From Steromphala cineraria (Eukaryota > Mollusca > Gastropoda > Trochida > Trochidae), in contig OU744725.1 in the NCBI GenBank assembly GCA_916613615.1, forward strand, positions 6,492,708 through 6,556,707: DNA of 64,000 nucleotides, read 5' to 3'. Each line of letters opens with the position of its first letter. Position 1 is the stretch's first letter. Below are positions 38,456 through 48,210 of this stretch, piece after piece. A model generated the notes under the pieces. That model saw only the letters and a list, made by a program, of their open reading frames with translations, made no database searches and was not told the DNA's origin. Both the position numbers and the translations under genes were made by a program.

Positions 38456-41400
38456 AATAACAAAACTACTATATGTGGGAATATTTGGATTATGTGACTG
38501 ATATATATAATCTTTGTTGACACGTAAAACGCAGTTTTAGACTTATCTCATCAATAAAAACTAGTTCATACTGACATTTGATGAAATTATAAGGTTGTTA
38601 TGGTAAATATATATTTACCTGAAGATAGCTTTTGAACAAAACAATGCACTGTTTGTAATTTCATTGGTCGAAGTAACCTAGCTGACATTCACGCTTCAAA
38701 ACAAATTTTAACAAACCTGATAAAGAACTAACTGGATGTAAAAATTAAATCAAATTCTTCAACCCAATTAGCAAGACTATCAAAAGGATTATCTTGATCC
38801 CAATTCGTTTTAAACACTTCCTTACAGTATAGTCGTCGCTAATGTCTTAAATATTGACCAAAAAGCGATAACAAAACTCACTTTATTCTTTGAATTGGAA
38901 GGATCATTACAGATAATACTGAATGGATTTCAGTAGAAACGTCTATCGAATTGTCTTTTCACAAACGTTTTTAACCGGAAGGCTCAACTGTCGAGAAGGA
39001 CATTTGTTAAATTCATTTAAGTTCATTACAATTGAATGTTGCAAAAATAAAGAAGTAGTGCGATTTTCTAAAATAAATTGTTACTTTATATCTTGTTTAA
39101 TGAGATAATTATTCAATCATCAAATACATATTGTTTTAATTAAATATCTAAGAACCTCATCAAGATAACATGAACCTCTATAATGCTAAGAATCTATTTA
39201 TTAGAAACAATGAGGAAGTCATTATTCATGCGGACTAACATGGACGATAATAAGTGTCGGAATTATTGGAGGGAAGTAATATCAGAGGAGATGTGCTCGA
39301 TTGGACATCTTCCAATTAAATTCTTATTTTATCAACATTAGAAAATTGTCATCGTGAGAAAAGTTATTACATTTTTCAGGTAATTGCAAATAATTAAATG
39401 ATGTGCATTAAAAGGCGTTATTTTTGTCTTTAAAATCTCTCAGCTAATTAACGTAAAATATACTAATTGAATAATTGCGTAACCTGATTTGGGTTTAACA
39501 TTTACGTTTCAATTTCAAAACAACCTAAATAGACTCATCCAAAATATCATACAATTCATTTGTTTAAGAATATTAATTTAAAATTACATCTCAATCATTC
39601 TCAAAATGAGTTCACCTTGCCTTTGCATTCACCTTATCATATGAAAACAAAAAATACAAATACAAATAAAATGAACTGTATCTTTTTAAAACTATGTACA
39701 GTTACGCAAGGTACTAACTTGTGTGTCAGCACAATGAGATCGCATTCATAACCTTAAGTTTGTAAACAGCCATTTAAGCGATGTAGTTAGTCAGTTACAG
39801 TTGAATATTTATCAGGAACAAGAGTAATTTAATGAACAAAAACGCCACATTTAATTTCATCATCCTGTTAGTGAGGCGCGTGTGTGAGTAAAACAATGGA
39901 ATGTATAACAACTTGTTGGGAAACAGTTATCGTTTCGAATTACATATATCATATTGAGGGCTGTATAATTATGTTGACTCACTTTATATCAAAGTACTGA
40001 CAGTAAGCATGGTGAACTTAACGTCTGCATGCCTTATAATCACTAATATCTATATTAACCTAGTTTCTTCCATGGAAACAGACGTCTCCTCAATAGCTGA
40101 TGTAAATGGATTGAATTGTTTCTTGTTATCCCCTTCCGCCGGACACATTAATCCTTTGTAAGAGCTTTCTCGTCCCAAAACACTTCAGCTCCAATACCAG
40201 ATCAACCAGACCTTTGACAAGTATCATAGCTGACGTCATTATTGAAATGGATTGAATTGTTCCTTTTGATGGAGGCCCATTAGTTCAAGCGATTTGTCGT
40301 ATTTGAGTTCACAGCAAGGGACTGGCGGTTTTCTGTGACATCCTTTAATCCCTTCTCAGGCTGCTGTGACATACTCTACTGCAAATTGTTAAAAAGTCCT
40401 ATTGTTATGTGTTTTTCATATCTTCATTACCCTTGAGTAGGATACTTTAAACATTTTGTGCAGAAAAACTTCAAATCGATGTGTCTGTCTCAACTTAATT
40501 GCTATAGTCATACTCCGATGAAAAACATTAATTTAACGAATCATTTTTATCTTGTTTACCTTTTTAATGATGAAGAAATACTTTTAGGATTTAAATGGAA
40601 AACTTTGTTGCTCCTAACAATTGCTTTTCTTTGCGTTTTGATTGTCAGGACATTTTTGCACACTATGTTTCATTATATTATAGAAACTGCCATCCTTCCT
40701 TGATAACAACATACAGCCTTTGGAAAGAATTTATATCCGTTCAATTAAAAAAATGCATTTGTTGATTATTCTATATTTGTGAGGTGATCAATACATGCAA
40801 AAAGGGATTTTTAAATTTTATTGACTTTTATAAAGTTGATAGTTATAACCATCTCAGCCGTTTCCAGTAACCAAGCTACATAACTTACTTACACATAAGT
40901 TTCTAATATACACAAAGAACAAAGCACCCCCTATTTTGAAAAATGCAATTTGGTGCTATTGGAATACTTTGATTAATGTGATGTATTGACCACTCCAGAT
41001 ATAACAACTGCTTTCTTGTTGACGATTTGAATGAAATAAAAATCCCCTTTATGCAAAAATGATGATAATATGAGGGAAAATATGAGACCACTGAAATTTT
41101 GACAAACATAACTATTGTCATTGGGGAGAAACTAGACATTAAACTGCGGTTTTTGTACATCAAAAACAACATTTGTGATCCCTAGTTGACATTCATACAC
41201 AAAAACTTATTTTATGACGCATAATAAGAGGCGAGCAGGATTTTGAATTTTCAATTTTATTTTCATCGATAAATGAGAAAATGGCTACAATCTTAAAATC
41301 TGTGAGTAAATTTGAGATTCTTTCACTTGAACGTGTTGATCAAACACCCCTTCTTCCTTTAGATAAGCGATTGTCTTTAACAGTGGCCATTTGTTTCTTT

Positions 41401-42399
41401 ATGCATTTTTAAAAAAGATTGATATTTGATAATTTTGTGATTTTGAAAGTTCATAATGCTTTAACGACTAACTTTAGCTATGAGGTCACCTACTAACAAG
41501 TCATTAATTCAGTAAGGAGAATGATAACTTTGACAATGCATCAGAGAATATTGACTTTCAGTTTCAATTTCAAAGTAACTTGGACTTTGATTAAAAAATA
41601 CCGAGCCGTTGTAAGATCAATTATCCAGAGACAGTGACTCGTAAATCGAGTGAACTTTTCGTTTCTACACTTCAAGATGATTGTTCTATCGAAAACCTCT
41701 AATTGTTTGCCTGAACATTTTGTATTGTTTATTATCAGCACGGTTTCACTGTTTGAAAATGGGGGGTGCTTAACTAAGTTCTTTGTGTATATATCTGCAG
41801 CTGCATACCGATAGTTTGTTTTTAACAAATATGTTTTATTTGGCATATATCTCTAATCTCCAAATATGTCTGAATGCAATATCACGTTAAATGTGTTTAG
41901 TTTGAGCGTCATTCAAATACTTTAAGTTGATCGACAAAGGATCACCTTTGTCCATGTATCAACCATTCATCAACTGATATTAGGATCGTCTAGTCTCTCG
42001 CACCACATTTCCAGTTTCGGCATGATGAAAATAGCAGATAAATGCGTTTATGAATTCTCATTTTTGTAAAGTTCCAGTAAAATATTCCATAACGAAAACG
42101 AAGAGCGCAACTCCATTCACATTTAACAGAGATTGTTTAAAGGTGTTACGTGCAAGGTACGATATATGATTATCTAATAACCCACCACTTGATGACCGAC
42201 CGCTCGGTTCGATATGGTGAACATGTCTCGGCTACGCCTCGCCATCTTCAACGTTTCGCACCTCGAAAAAACTAACCCTGAGCCTATGGGTCTAAATGAC
42301 CCGACGCTAGCTTCGACGAAAGATTCGAAGAGTGTATGCTTAAGAAGATAGAACGTTTTTTTCGATATAAAACTCAATGAGGTTTAAGAAACAATATCT
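38456..42399. other. No gene seen
   Basis: A long AT-rich stretch. Open frames at 40458-40703 (plus, one possible membrane segment), 40903-41172 and 41541-41846 (minus) are unrecognised and probably chance. The block 42180-42330 is more GC-balanced, with CGCTCGGTTCGATATGG and CTCGGCTACGCCTCGCC, and may be the edge of an unidentified repeat. Confidence 0.4.
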
Positions 42400-42880
42400 G
42401 TTAGGGAGAAGGAGGTTCATCATAGAATCGACTGTCTCGAGTAGACGATGTGTGACCCAGTGATATGCGGAAGAACATTGATGATTCTCTAGAGAGTTCT
42501 ATCATCAAACTTAACATTGTGATGAAAAAAATTCTAGAAACAGAGAGTGAATGCACTTTAAACAAGGCAAACTCAGTTACCAAGGATGGGTTGAATATAA
42601 GAAACATTACAGTCGACAGTGCAGTAAGAAAGTTATCAACGAACTCGCACTACCCTGGTGTTGTGGTCGCAACTTGTATGTCTGTAGCCGACAAGGTTCA
42701 GATATTGAAAGCAAAGGTTATGCTTAAAGATACCAGAAACTTTAGAGTCATCTTTATATCTTCTGATAAGACAAAACAACAACGGATCTACGAGTCGAAT
42801 CTGAGATCGTGGTAGGTAGGTGAGGATACACTCACAGTGAAAGGTGCCCGTCTGGAGGTATCAAGGTCACTCCGACTGAT
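42400..42880 (+). pseudogene. LINE ORF1-like protein fragment
   Basis: The frame 42465-42815 ends in ADKVQILKAKVMLKDT, NFRVIFISSDKTKQQRI and ESNLRSW, which resembles the C-terminal domain of LINE-type ORF1 proteins, where K-x-x-I-L-K-A-K-x-L-K-D-T is followed by a basic T-K-x-x-R segment. Such proteins bind element RNA in ribonucleoprotein particles. After the stop, the same frame goes on as VGEDTLTVKGARLEV, which fits the end of that domain, so a stop has probably interrupted a longer frame. No reverse transcriptase follows in cis. The assignment is by resemblance only. Confidence 0.45.
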
Positions 42881-43149
42881 ACGATACAGCACGTTACGGT
42901 ATAAACAATTTAAATTGAGAAATAAACTTTGCTCGAATGTGTTTTGTAATTTACATGTAAGTATAGTTTTCCGCTGAACAAGGTTATATTTAATCAGAAC
43001 AACAGAATGATAGATATTTTCGGTAAAAAAATCGACTTTGTTTTGCCAACGTAGCTTTTAATTTCCATTTAAAATCCTGTGCAACCATTTATGAGAAATT
43101 ACACGAACACAATATTTACTTCAGATGTGCTTCAGAGCAACAGTTTCCA

Positions 43150-43443
43150 TTGGAATTTGAGATGAGACCAGTTTATGAACTCAATGGAACTCTCAGGCGG
43201 TTTTACCCGGAGGTTAGAACACAAAAAGGCAAAGAGTACTCCAAATTATCTTTGATGTCAATTGGTACTGCCAGCACTCGACACCTGACGTCAACCCCTT
43301 TTAATAGACAAATAAACATTATTTATGACGAGGAGTTTATGTCGTTCAACCATGTGTTTGTCGGTGTTGTGAAGGAGATGAAGCGTGTCGGTAAAGGCCC
43401 CTTCACAGAGAAAAGTCTTATGTACGACCCTTCAGCGACCTAA
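43150..43443 (+). pseudogene. Fragment resembling the KIAA1958/DUF3504-type (Crypton-related) N-terminal domain
   Basis: The frame reads LNGTLRRFYPEVRTQKGKEY, then SKLSLMSIGTASTRHL, NIIYDEEFMSFNHVF and KEMKRVGKG. In the family that I recall, an L-x-x-F-Y-x-E-x-R-x-x-x-G-x-x-Y core leads into R-H-L and a later D-x-E-F-x-x-x-N. These domains precede a degenerate tyrosine-recombinase-like fold in proteins derived from Crypton transposons. Only about 95 residues remain. The frame then loses homology, and GTAAAGG after GVGK-like codons could be a splice donor. It could be one exon of a longer gene or a stranded fragment. Confidence 0.4.
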
Positions 43444-43944
43444 AATTGCGATAGGACGCTCAATGGTCGGCTGCATAAGAGAAATTCCGTTTAAGTGTAA
43501 CTGCTCACACGATCTCTCTGCGTCATGTGAACAACCTAAAAATAAAAAAAACGAGACTTTATATAACGACCCTTGAGCATCCTGCACGTTCATGAAACGT
43601 CCTTTCTGCCTTCACTGGGCTCCCAGTGCGACCACTCTGCCTCCTCTGTGCCACCAGTGACGAGTGGATAAACTTATATTGGAATTCGACAAGCTTTGTA
43701 TCGTTGCTTCATTGTCTCTATCTAATAAATATATAGTTCCAATTTAAGACATAATTGTTTTCATTTTCCCATTTATTACAAACTTTTGGAGAATTACATG
43801 AAATTTGCGAAATTACATTATCGTAAAACAGTCTTGACCCTTTAGTAGTTCTAGTAATATCTTTCCAGGGAAAATAGGTTGGCATATGCATCACGGTGAA
43901 GTAATTAGATTCTTTTATCGTATCTTTCCATGTTTTGGGTATAC
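43444..43944. other. No gene seen
   Basis: Spacer between the DUF3504-like fragment and the YR retrotransposon. It has a short GC-richer stretch at 43590-43670 with repeated CCAGTG words. Confidence 0.4.
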
Positions 43945-44053
43945 TTTAGGTAAACTTACATCACTATGACCAGTCATTACAAACAACTGAAAGTTAAATT
44001 GTGAATTTATTCACAAAATTTCAAACATGAAATTTGTTAAACATTTTGCCATA
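43945..44053 (-). repeat. B2 split direct repeat (outer 3' end)
   Basis: Identical over 109 bp to 44227-44335. It begins TTTAGGTAAACTTACATC on the plus strand and ends TTTTGCCATA. It holds the palindrome TTGTGAAT-TT-ATTCACAA. Confidence 0.9.
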
Positions 44054-44157
44054 GTCACACATGCAGCAACATTCCCACGATACAAGCAATGTTTCGACAT
44101 TACCACAGCATATACATGAGAGATAATGGTAAATACTGATCATAGAAAATAACAATT

Positions 44158-44228
44158 TACTGAGCATGACTGATAAACTAGCGACACCTGTCGCTAGGAG
44201 TCACATGACTGGTCACGTGATTACAGTT
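44158..44228 (-). repeat. A2 split direct repeat
   Basis: It matches A1 at 48140-48210 over 71 bp with one mismatch (G at 44219, T at 48201). It contains the perfect inverted repeat CTAGCGACA-CC-TGTCGCTAG (44178-44197), a candidate protein-binding site. Confidence 0.9.
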
Positions 44229-44258
44229 TAGGTAAACTTACATCACTATGACCAGTCA
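44206..44258. promoter_or_regulatory. Dyad-symmetric A2/B1 junction, candidate recombinase crossover site
   Basis: Centred at about 44231.5 are GTTTA-GG-TAAAC (44226-44237) and outer arms TGACTGGTCA (44206-44215) and TGACCAGTCA (44249-44258). A GTGAT block just inside the left arm is matched by ATCAC just inside the right arm. Two inverted binding arms around a short central spacer is the general layout of tyrosine recombinase core sites. The junction is where the ends of a circular intermediate would meet. The functional assignment is an inference. Confidence 0.6.
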
Positions 44259-44335
44259 TTACAAACAACTGAAAGTTAAATTGTGAATTTATTCACAAAA
44301 TTTCAAACATGAAATTTGTTAAACATTTTGCCATA
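44227..44335 (-). repeat. B1 split direct repeat (internal copy)
   Basis: Identical to 43945-44053, offset 282 bp. It overlaps A2 by two bases because both share TT at the junction. Confidence 0.9.
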
Positions 44336-44421
44336 ATAAAGAGTAACATCAATAACACACAAATTAAAGATCAAACAATGTCTTGGGATACTGGAGTTGA
44401 CCTATGCAGCCAGAACAAAAT

Positions 44422-45447
44422 CTAGCTATTGGGTAACAGATCATCCACATATGAGTGAGGCGTGCGGGAGTGCACGTAATGTTTGTAGAAGACGTCAGAG
44501 GTTTTCCATCTACCTAGCTTTTGGATGATATTTGGATCCGTACCACTGTCTATCGCAGTAGTAGCTCCGGTGGGTCTGAATGATTTGGCGCTGTATCCAG
44601 CCCCTGAAAGTCCTGCTAAATTGATACCTCTCTCCATAATTTTGGCTATAGTGGTAGAGTCGAGGGCACGGAAAGGTCTCCTCAGTGTGAGGAATACGGC
44701 GTTCGATTCCGAACACTGGCTAGCTGTCCGCTCCATGTAAGTTCGCAGAGCATGTACAGGATCAAGTTTTGAGTCAATGTGAGGAGGCAGGTTAACAACA
44801 AAGCCAGTCCGTTGAGCGTCATTCTTGATTCCAAAGAAAGTTATTTTAGCACTGCCATCAGTTTCAAATTTCACTTGTTGTCGTTTGAACACAGCTGTAG
44901 AAGTAGAGCCAGCATTAGGATCAAATAGGGAAGCTCTAGGAGCTCTATCTGAAGGGCGCAACATCAATGATATACCGAGGAGACATATTACTTTCAGACG
45001 CAGGTCCTTCATGTTACTAGGCCACGAGTTGAATAGGTCACAAAACGCTGAAACTGGCATAACACTAGAAGGTTTCATAGAAGATACAGTACTTGACTTG
45101 ACAAGTGACGTGAGAAGAAGTTGAATGTAGGGATCTCTCATAATATTTTCCAAGCCGAGGGCATTATATAAGTGGCCAGAAGCCGCCGAGAACGTATGAA
45201 GGGAAGAGCGTGGGCGGTCTGTACTGTCCGCTATCTGACACAAGAACTCGGAGAGGTGAGCAGAGTGTGAAGGCGGGAAACTGTAACCCTTCGCCTTGCA
45301 AAAGTCACATAATTTTTGGATCATACTATTGTAAGATCTACGAGTCCCCGCAGCTAAGCACAATGGAAACTGCTCAATTGATCTATCAGACCACTGAAGA
45401 CGTTTTAGAGAAGTCCGCCATACACTCTCCAGGCATATATCGTCCAT
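44422..45447 (-). CDS. Tyrosine recombinase (integrase) of the YR retrotransposon
   Basis: The frame gives 341 residues from the methionine MDDICLESVW at 45447. It would cut and rejoin DNA to insert the circular element copy. Residues 33-120 resemble a SAM-like DNA-binding domain (RRSYNSMIQKLCDFC). The catalytic part has LRPSD (R164), SFRPTGATT (R291), GRWKTSD (312-318), then FYKHY, so the nucleophile is Y321 or Y324. The HxxR histidine position is not the usual one (KSFR), which I recall as common in DIRS-type enzymes. The open frame continues upstream to 46173, but that part is the opposite-phase shadow of the RT frame. The methionine at 45447 gives a 43-base overlap with the preceding frame. 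The stop lies 87 bases before repeat B1. Confidence 0.85.
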   Translation of the reverse strand: MDDICLESVWRTSLKRLQWSDRSIEQFPLCLAAGTRRSYNSMIQKLCDFCKAKGYSFPPSHSAHLSEFLCQIADSTDRPRSSLHTFSAASGHLYNALGLENIMRDPYIQLLLTSLVKSSTVSSMKPSSVMPVSAFCDLFNSWPSNMKDLRLKVICLLGISLMLRPSDRAPRASLFDPNAGSTSTAVFKRQQVKFETDGSAKITFFGIKNDAQRTGFVVNLPPHIDSKLDPVHALRTYMERTASQCSESNAVFLTLRRPFRALDSTTIAKIMERGINLAGLSGAGYSAKSFRPTGATTAIDSGTDPNIIQKLGRWKTSDVFYKHYVHSRTPHSYVDDLLPNS

Positions 45448-47261
45448 CCCCGGTTTTTCATGGGTTCCGGACAGGATCCCATTGATCTGATCGCTGACGG
45501 GTGATTTGGTATCCGAAGCGGTGTATCTACTAACATTGACTTTAGTAGACCGTACCAGGGTTGACCAGGCCAACGAGGGGCAACCACCGTTGCGTAGGCT
45601 TTCGTTTCTTGGATTTTTTGTAGCGTTCGTTGGAGTAGACAAAACGGGGGGTTGACAAAGTTGTTTTCTGTAAACCAGTTTGCTTGAGAGAGTGCATCGA
45701 TACCCTCTGTACAAGGTTCCCAAAACCGGCTGTTGAAGGGAACAAGCTGTGAGTTTGTCACACTGGCGAAACGATCCACTGTGTGAGGTCCCCATAGTCT
45801 GTCGAGATACTCGAAGATGTTCGGGTTTAGCATCCAGTTGTGAAAGTCTGTTCGCCGTGATAGGTAGTCCGCGTGTTGATTGTTTATCCCAGCAATATGA
45901 CTGCAGTGTATCCAGGCTCCAAGTTCTGTTACCTCTGCCCAGATTGCCTTTGCAATCGAAGTAAGTTGAGCTGAAGGACCCCCTTTGTTGTTGATGTATG
46001 CCAGGGCCGTAGAGTTGTCCGTTAATATCTTCACGTTTAGTCCCCAGATAAACCTTTTGAAAGCCAATATCACCATTAAAATGGCTAAAAGTTCTCTGTA
46101 ATTGGACGACTTTGCGGAAATTCGAAAATTCCAGTTTCCAGAGGCTTGATGATTGTTCATTGTACCGCCCCATCCTGTCTTGGAGGCGTCTGTAACAATT
46201 TGAATATCAAATGACTTCTTACCAAGTTCCTTGCCGTTGAAGGCATCAATAGATGACAACCACCAGTTTAGTTCATCAAAGACATTGTCGGTTAAGGTAA
46301 GAACAGAATCCCAGGAAACTCTGGTACCTAACAGTCTATAGGCTGAACGCAGGAATAACTTGCCTGGGCCGACAACCCATGCTACTGATACACACTGACC
46401 ACACACTTTAGCTAAGCTACGAGCCGTTACTGATTTCACATGTAGTAGTCTTCTCAAGTCTCTCTTTATTCGTTGCACTCGGCACCTCATAGCCTTGATA
46501 ACTACATTTTCAGTAGGGGACACAGTGGTAATGGTATAGCCAATATAGTCGATAGAATGTCCGGGCTCAAGCTTGCTCTTTTCAAAATTTATCACAATCC
46601 CTAAATCAGTAAGGGTATCAATTACCAGATCTCTATGGTCTGCAATAAAGAAACTACTTGACATGAGTAAAAAGTCATCTACATATACAACCACTCTCAA
46701 ACCCAGAGAGCGTAAATATGCTACTAACGGTCTCAAAGTCTTGTTAAAGTAATAAGGGCTACATGATAAACCAAAAGGCAGTACACACCACCTATAGCAT
46801 ACACCATTCCACTGAAAAGCAAGATAATCTCTATCGTTAGGATGCACAGGGATATGATAAAACCCGTTCTTAACGTCTAGCGATATGAGTAAGTCTTTTG
46901 GTTCAATCACCTCAGCAACAGTTCTAATGTCCTCATTTCTGTATGCAGGGGAACAGCAAAACGAGTTCAAATATTTAAGATTGTGAATCAAACGTAACTT
47001 TCCATTCTTTTTGGGAACACAACAAATGGGAGAAATATAATCAAATACGTTACAATATTCAATGACACCTTTTGATAAAAGTGTCTCAACTTCTAAATCA
47101 ATAAATGTACGTTCCGTAAGGGAAAGTTCCGGGTTTGGAAAGTTAAAAGTACCGGGAGTTTTCTTAATCGGTATACGAACACCGTTCTCTATCCATTGTA
47201 ACACAGTCTGAGAAGCGCCAATCCTTCGCCATGCGTTAGGATGTAAACCAGAAGCAACCAT
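45405..47261 (-). CDS. Reverse transcriptase-RNase H with methyltransferase-like domain
   Basis: 618 residues from ATG at 47261, beginning MVASGLHPNAWRRIG. The reverse transcriptase copies element RNA into DNA: CVPKKNGKLRLIHNLKYLN (81-99), LDVKNGFYHIPVH (128-140), LPFGLSCSP (161-169) and the catalytic YVDD (193-196). RNase H follows with TDAS (357-360), E390 in NYRELLA, TDNS (414-417) and HADYLSRR (463-470). Residues 490-600 carry TVDRFASVTNS, RFWEPCTEG and FVNPPF (535-540), and the last resembles motif IV of Dam-like N6-adenine methyltransferases attached to DIRS and PAT enzymes. Whether it binds S-adenosylmethionine cannot be judged here. All catalytic acids of RT and RNase H are present and there are no stops. 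It starts 38 bases after the gag-like frame. Confidence 0.9.
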   Translation of the reverse strand: MVASGLHPNAWRRIGASQTVLQWIENGVRIPIKKTPGTFNFPNPELSLTERTFIDLEVETLLSKGVIEYCNVFDYISPICCVPKKNGKLRLIHNLKYLNSFCCSPAYRNEDIRTVAEVIEPKDLLISLDVKNGFYHIPVHPNDRDYLAFQWNGVCYRWCVLPFGLSCSPYYFNKTLRPLVAYLRSLGLRVVVYVDDFLLMSSSFFIADHRDLVIDTLTDLGIVINFEKSKLEPGHSIDYIGYTITTVSPTENVVIKAMRCRVQRIKRDLRRLLHVKSVTARSLAKVCGQCVSVAWVVGPGKLFLRSAYRLLGTRVSWDSVLTLTDNVFDELNWWLSSIDAFNGKELGKKSFDIQIVTDASKTGWGGTMNNHQASGNWNFRISAKSSNYRELLAILMVILAFKRFIWGLNVKILTDNSTALAYINNKGGPSAQLTSIAKAIWAEVTELGAWIHCSHIAGINNQHADYLSRRTDFHNWMLNPNIFEYLDRLWGPHTVDRFASVTNSQLVPFNSRFWEPCTEGIDALSQANWFTENNFVNPPFCLLQRTLQKIQETKAYATVVAPRWPGQPWYGLLKSMLVDTPLRIPNHPSAIRSMGSCPEPMKNRGWTIYAWRVYGGLL

Positions 47262-47299
47262 CTCATGTCAACAGTGGAAGGGAGACAACTCTGTACTTC

Positions 47300-48115
47300 C
47301 TAATCCTCGTCACTTGGTTGACCTCGACCTCGGCCTCGCTGAGGAAACCCGCGCTGTACAAACTGGTTATAAACGTCACGGTCACCGTAACCTCTCCCTC
47401 GGAAGTTTCCATGGAACCGTCGATTTCCTCTGTTGAAACTGGACCTGGAGTTTTCTCTCTCGTTGACGTTTGCTACAGCTGCAATAGAGGCTGCATTCCT
47501 CAAACAGTCGAGTGCGTTGCCTGTTAGACCACCTGTATTAGTTTGTAGTGCACGGAAAAACCTTGAAGTTGTGGGATCAAACTGACCCTGTACCACAACA
47601 GCAGCGTGCTCGTCCTGAAGGTACTTGATGTGAGCTTTTGAAATCACAAACAGTGCGTTTACATCATTGGGAGAAGGTCCAGACTCGCCTGCACTGCCTA
47701 GCACTTTCAAGGACGTTTCAACATAACGTGCTGATCGGCAGAGGGCGTTGAACTGTGATCTGTCATTCGCCTTTACACCTCTCTTAGTTTCATTTAGTCT
47801 GAGGTCAGGGGGCAACCTTATTCTCTGTAGGCTGTCCCTCACAGATTGGAACTCGCCTTGAATGTCAATTTCCACTAGATCCGGCGTCGGATGAGCGGGT
47901 TGACGGGTGACGTCCTGTCTCGCACGGTCGTGTTGACCTTCGTGAGCGGGAGTATGATCGGTTCGCTGGGCTTCAGGAACAGCTGCACCGTTCTGCAAGT
48001 CACCTAAACGCCTCTCCAAACTATCCTGGCGTATCAAAACATCATCTAGTTTCGAACAGAGTTCAGCTAGCAACGAATTACCAACCAAACTTAGATCTTC
48101 TTTTTCCTCCGACAT
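47300..48115 (-). CDS. Gag-like ORF1 protein of the YR retrotransposon
   Basis: About 271 residues from the methionine MSEEKEDLSLVGNSLLAELC at 48115; an upstream in-frame methionine at 48169 lies inside repeat A1 and is less likely. The N-terminus has heptad-like leucines (LLAELCSKLDDVLIRQDSLE), a probable coiled coil for multimerisation. The middle is a helical region of unknown fold (TKRGVKANDRSQFNALCRSA). The C-terminus from about residue 225 is basic and rich in R-G (NRGNRRF, NFRGRGYGD, QRGRGRGQP), a typical RNA-binding tail. No CCHC knuckle is seen. The role as a nucleocapsid-like protein is inferred from position and composition. Confidence 0.75.
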   Translation of the reverse strand: MSEEKEDLSLVGNSLLAELCSKLDDVLIRQDSLERRLGDLQNGAAVPEAQRTDHTPAHEGQHDRARQDVTRQPAHPTPDLVEIDIQGEFQSVRDSLQRIRLPPDLRLNETKRGVKANDRSQFNALCRSARYVETSLKVLGSAGESGPSPNDVNALFVISKAHIKYLQDEHAAVVVQGQFDPTTSRFFRALQTNTGGLTGNALDCLRNAASIAAVANVNERENSRSSFNRGNRRFHGNFRGRGYGDRDVYNQFVQRGFPQRGRGRGQPSDED

Positions 48116-48139
48116 TTTAAACGTCTGCTCGCGGGAATG

Positions 48140-48210
48140 TACTGAGCATGACTGATAAACTAGCGACACCTGTCGCTAGGAGTCACATGACTGGTCACGT
48201 TATTACAGTT
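48140..48210 (-). repeat. A1 split direct repeat (outer 5' end)
   Basis: One mismatch to A2 over 71 bp. The outer edge on the plus strand reads ATTACAGTT-AGG-ATGACAC. It ends 24 bases before the first codon of the gag-like frame and so may carry the promoter and transcript start. Confidence 0.85.

Larger units (their letters stand above)
43945..48210 (-). mobile_element. Tyrosine-recombinase retrotransposon with split direct repeats (PAT/Ngaro-like)
   Basis: The element is 4266 bp. In its sense direction the order is A1 (48210-48140), gag-like frame, RT-RNase H-methyltransferase-like frame, tyrosine recombinase frame, B1 (44335-44227), A2 (44228-44158), 104 bp, then B2 (44053-43945). A1 and A2 agree over 71 bp with one mismatch; B1 and B2 agree over 109 bp with none. 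This A1-B1-A2-B2 layout is established for PAT and Ngaro members of the DIRS order, which integrate a circular DNA through a tyrosine recombinase and so make no target duplication. The NPPF motif downstream of RNase H resembles the methyltransferase-like domain of DIRS and PAT, which favours PAT over Ngaro. All three frames are open, so the copy may be competent or only recently dead. Confidence 0.85.

Noticed and set aside
40458..40703. Small membrane protein
   Set aside because: The hydrophobic stretch is what AT-rich DNA yields by chance; no supporting motif.
45448..46173. Upstream half of the 583-codon recombinase open frame
   Set aside because: It overlaps the RT-RNase H frame in another phase, shows low-complexity shadow composition and no recombinase motif. 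The methionine at 45447 gives a sensible start.
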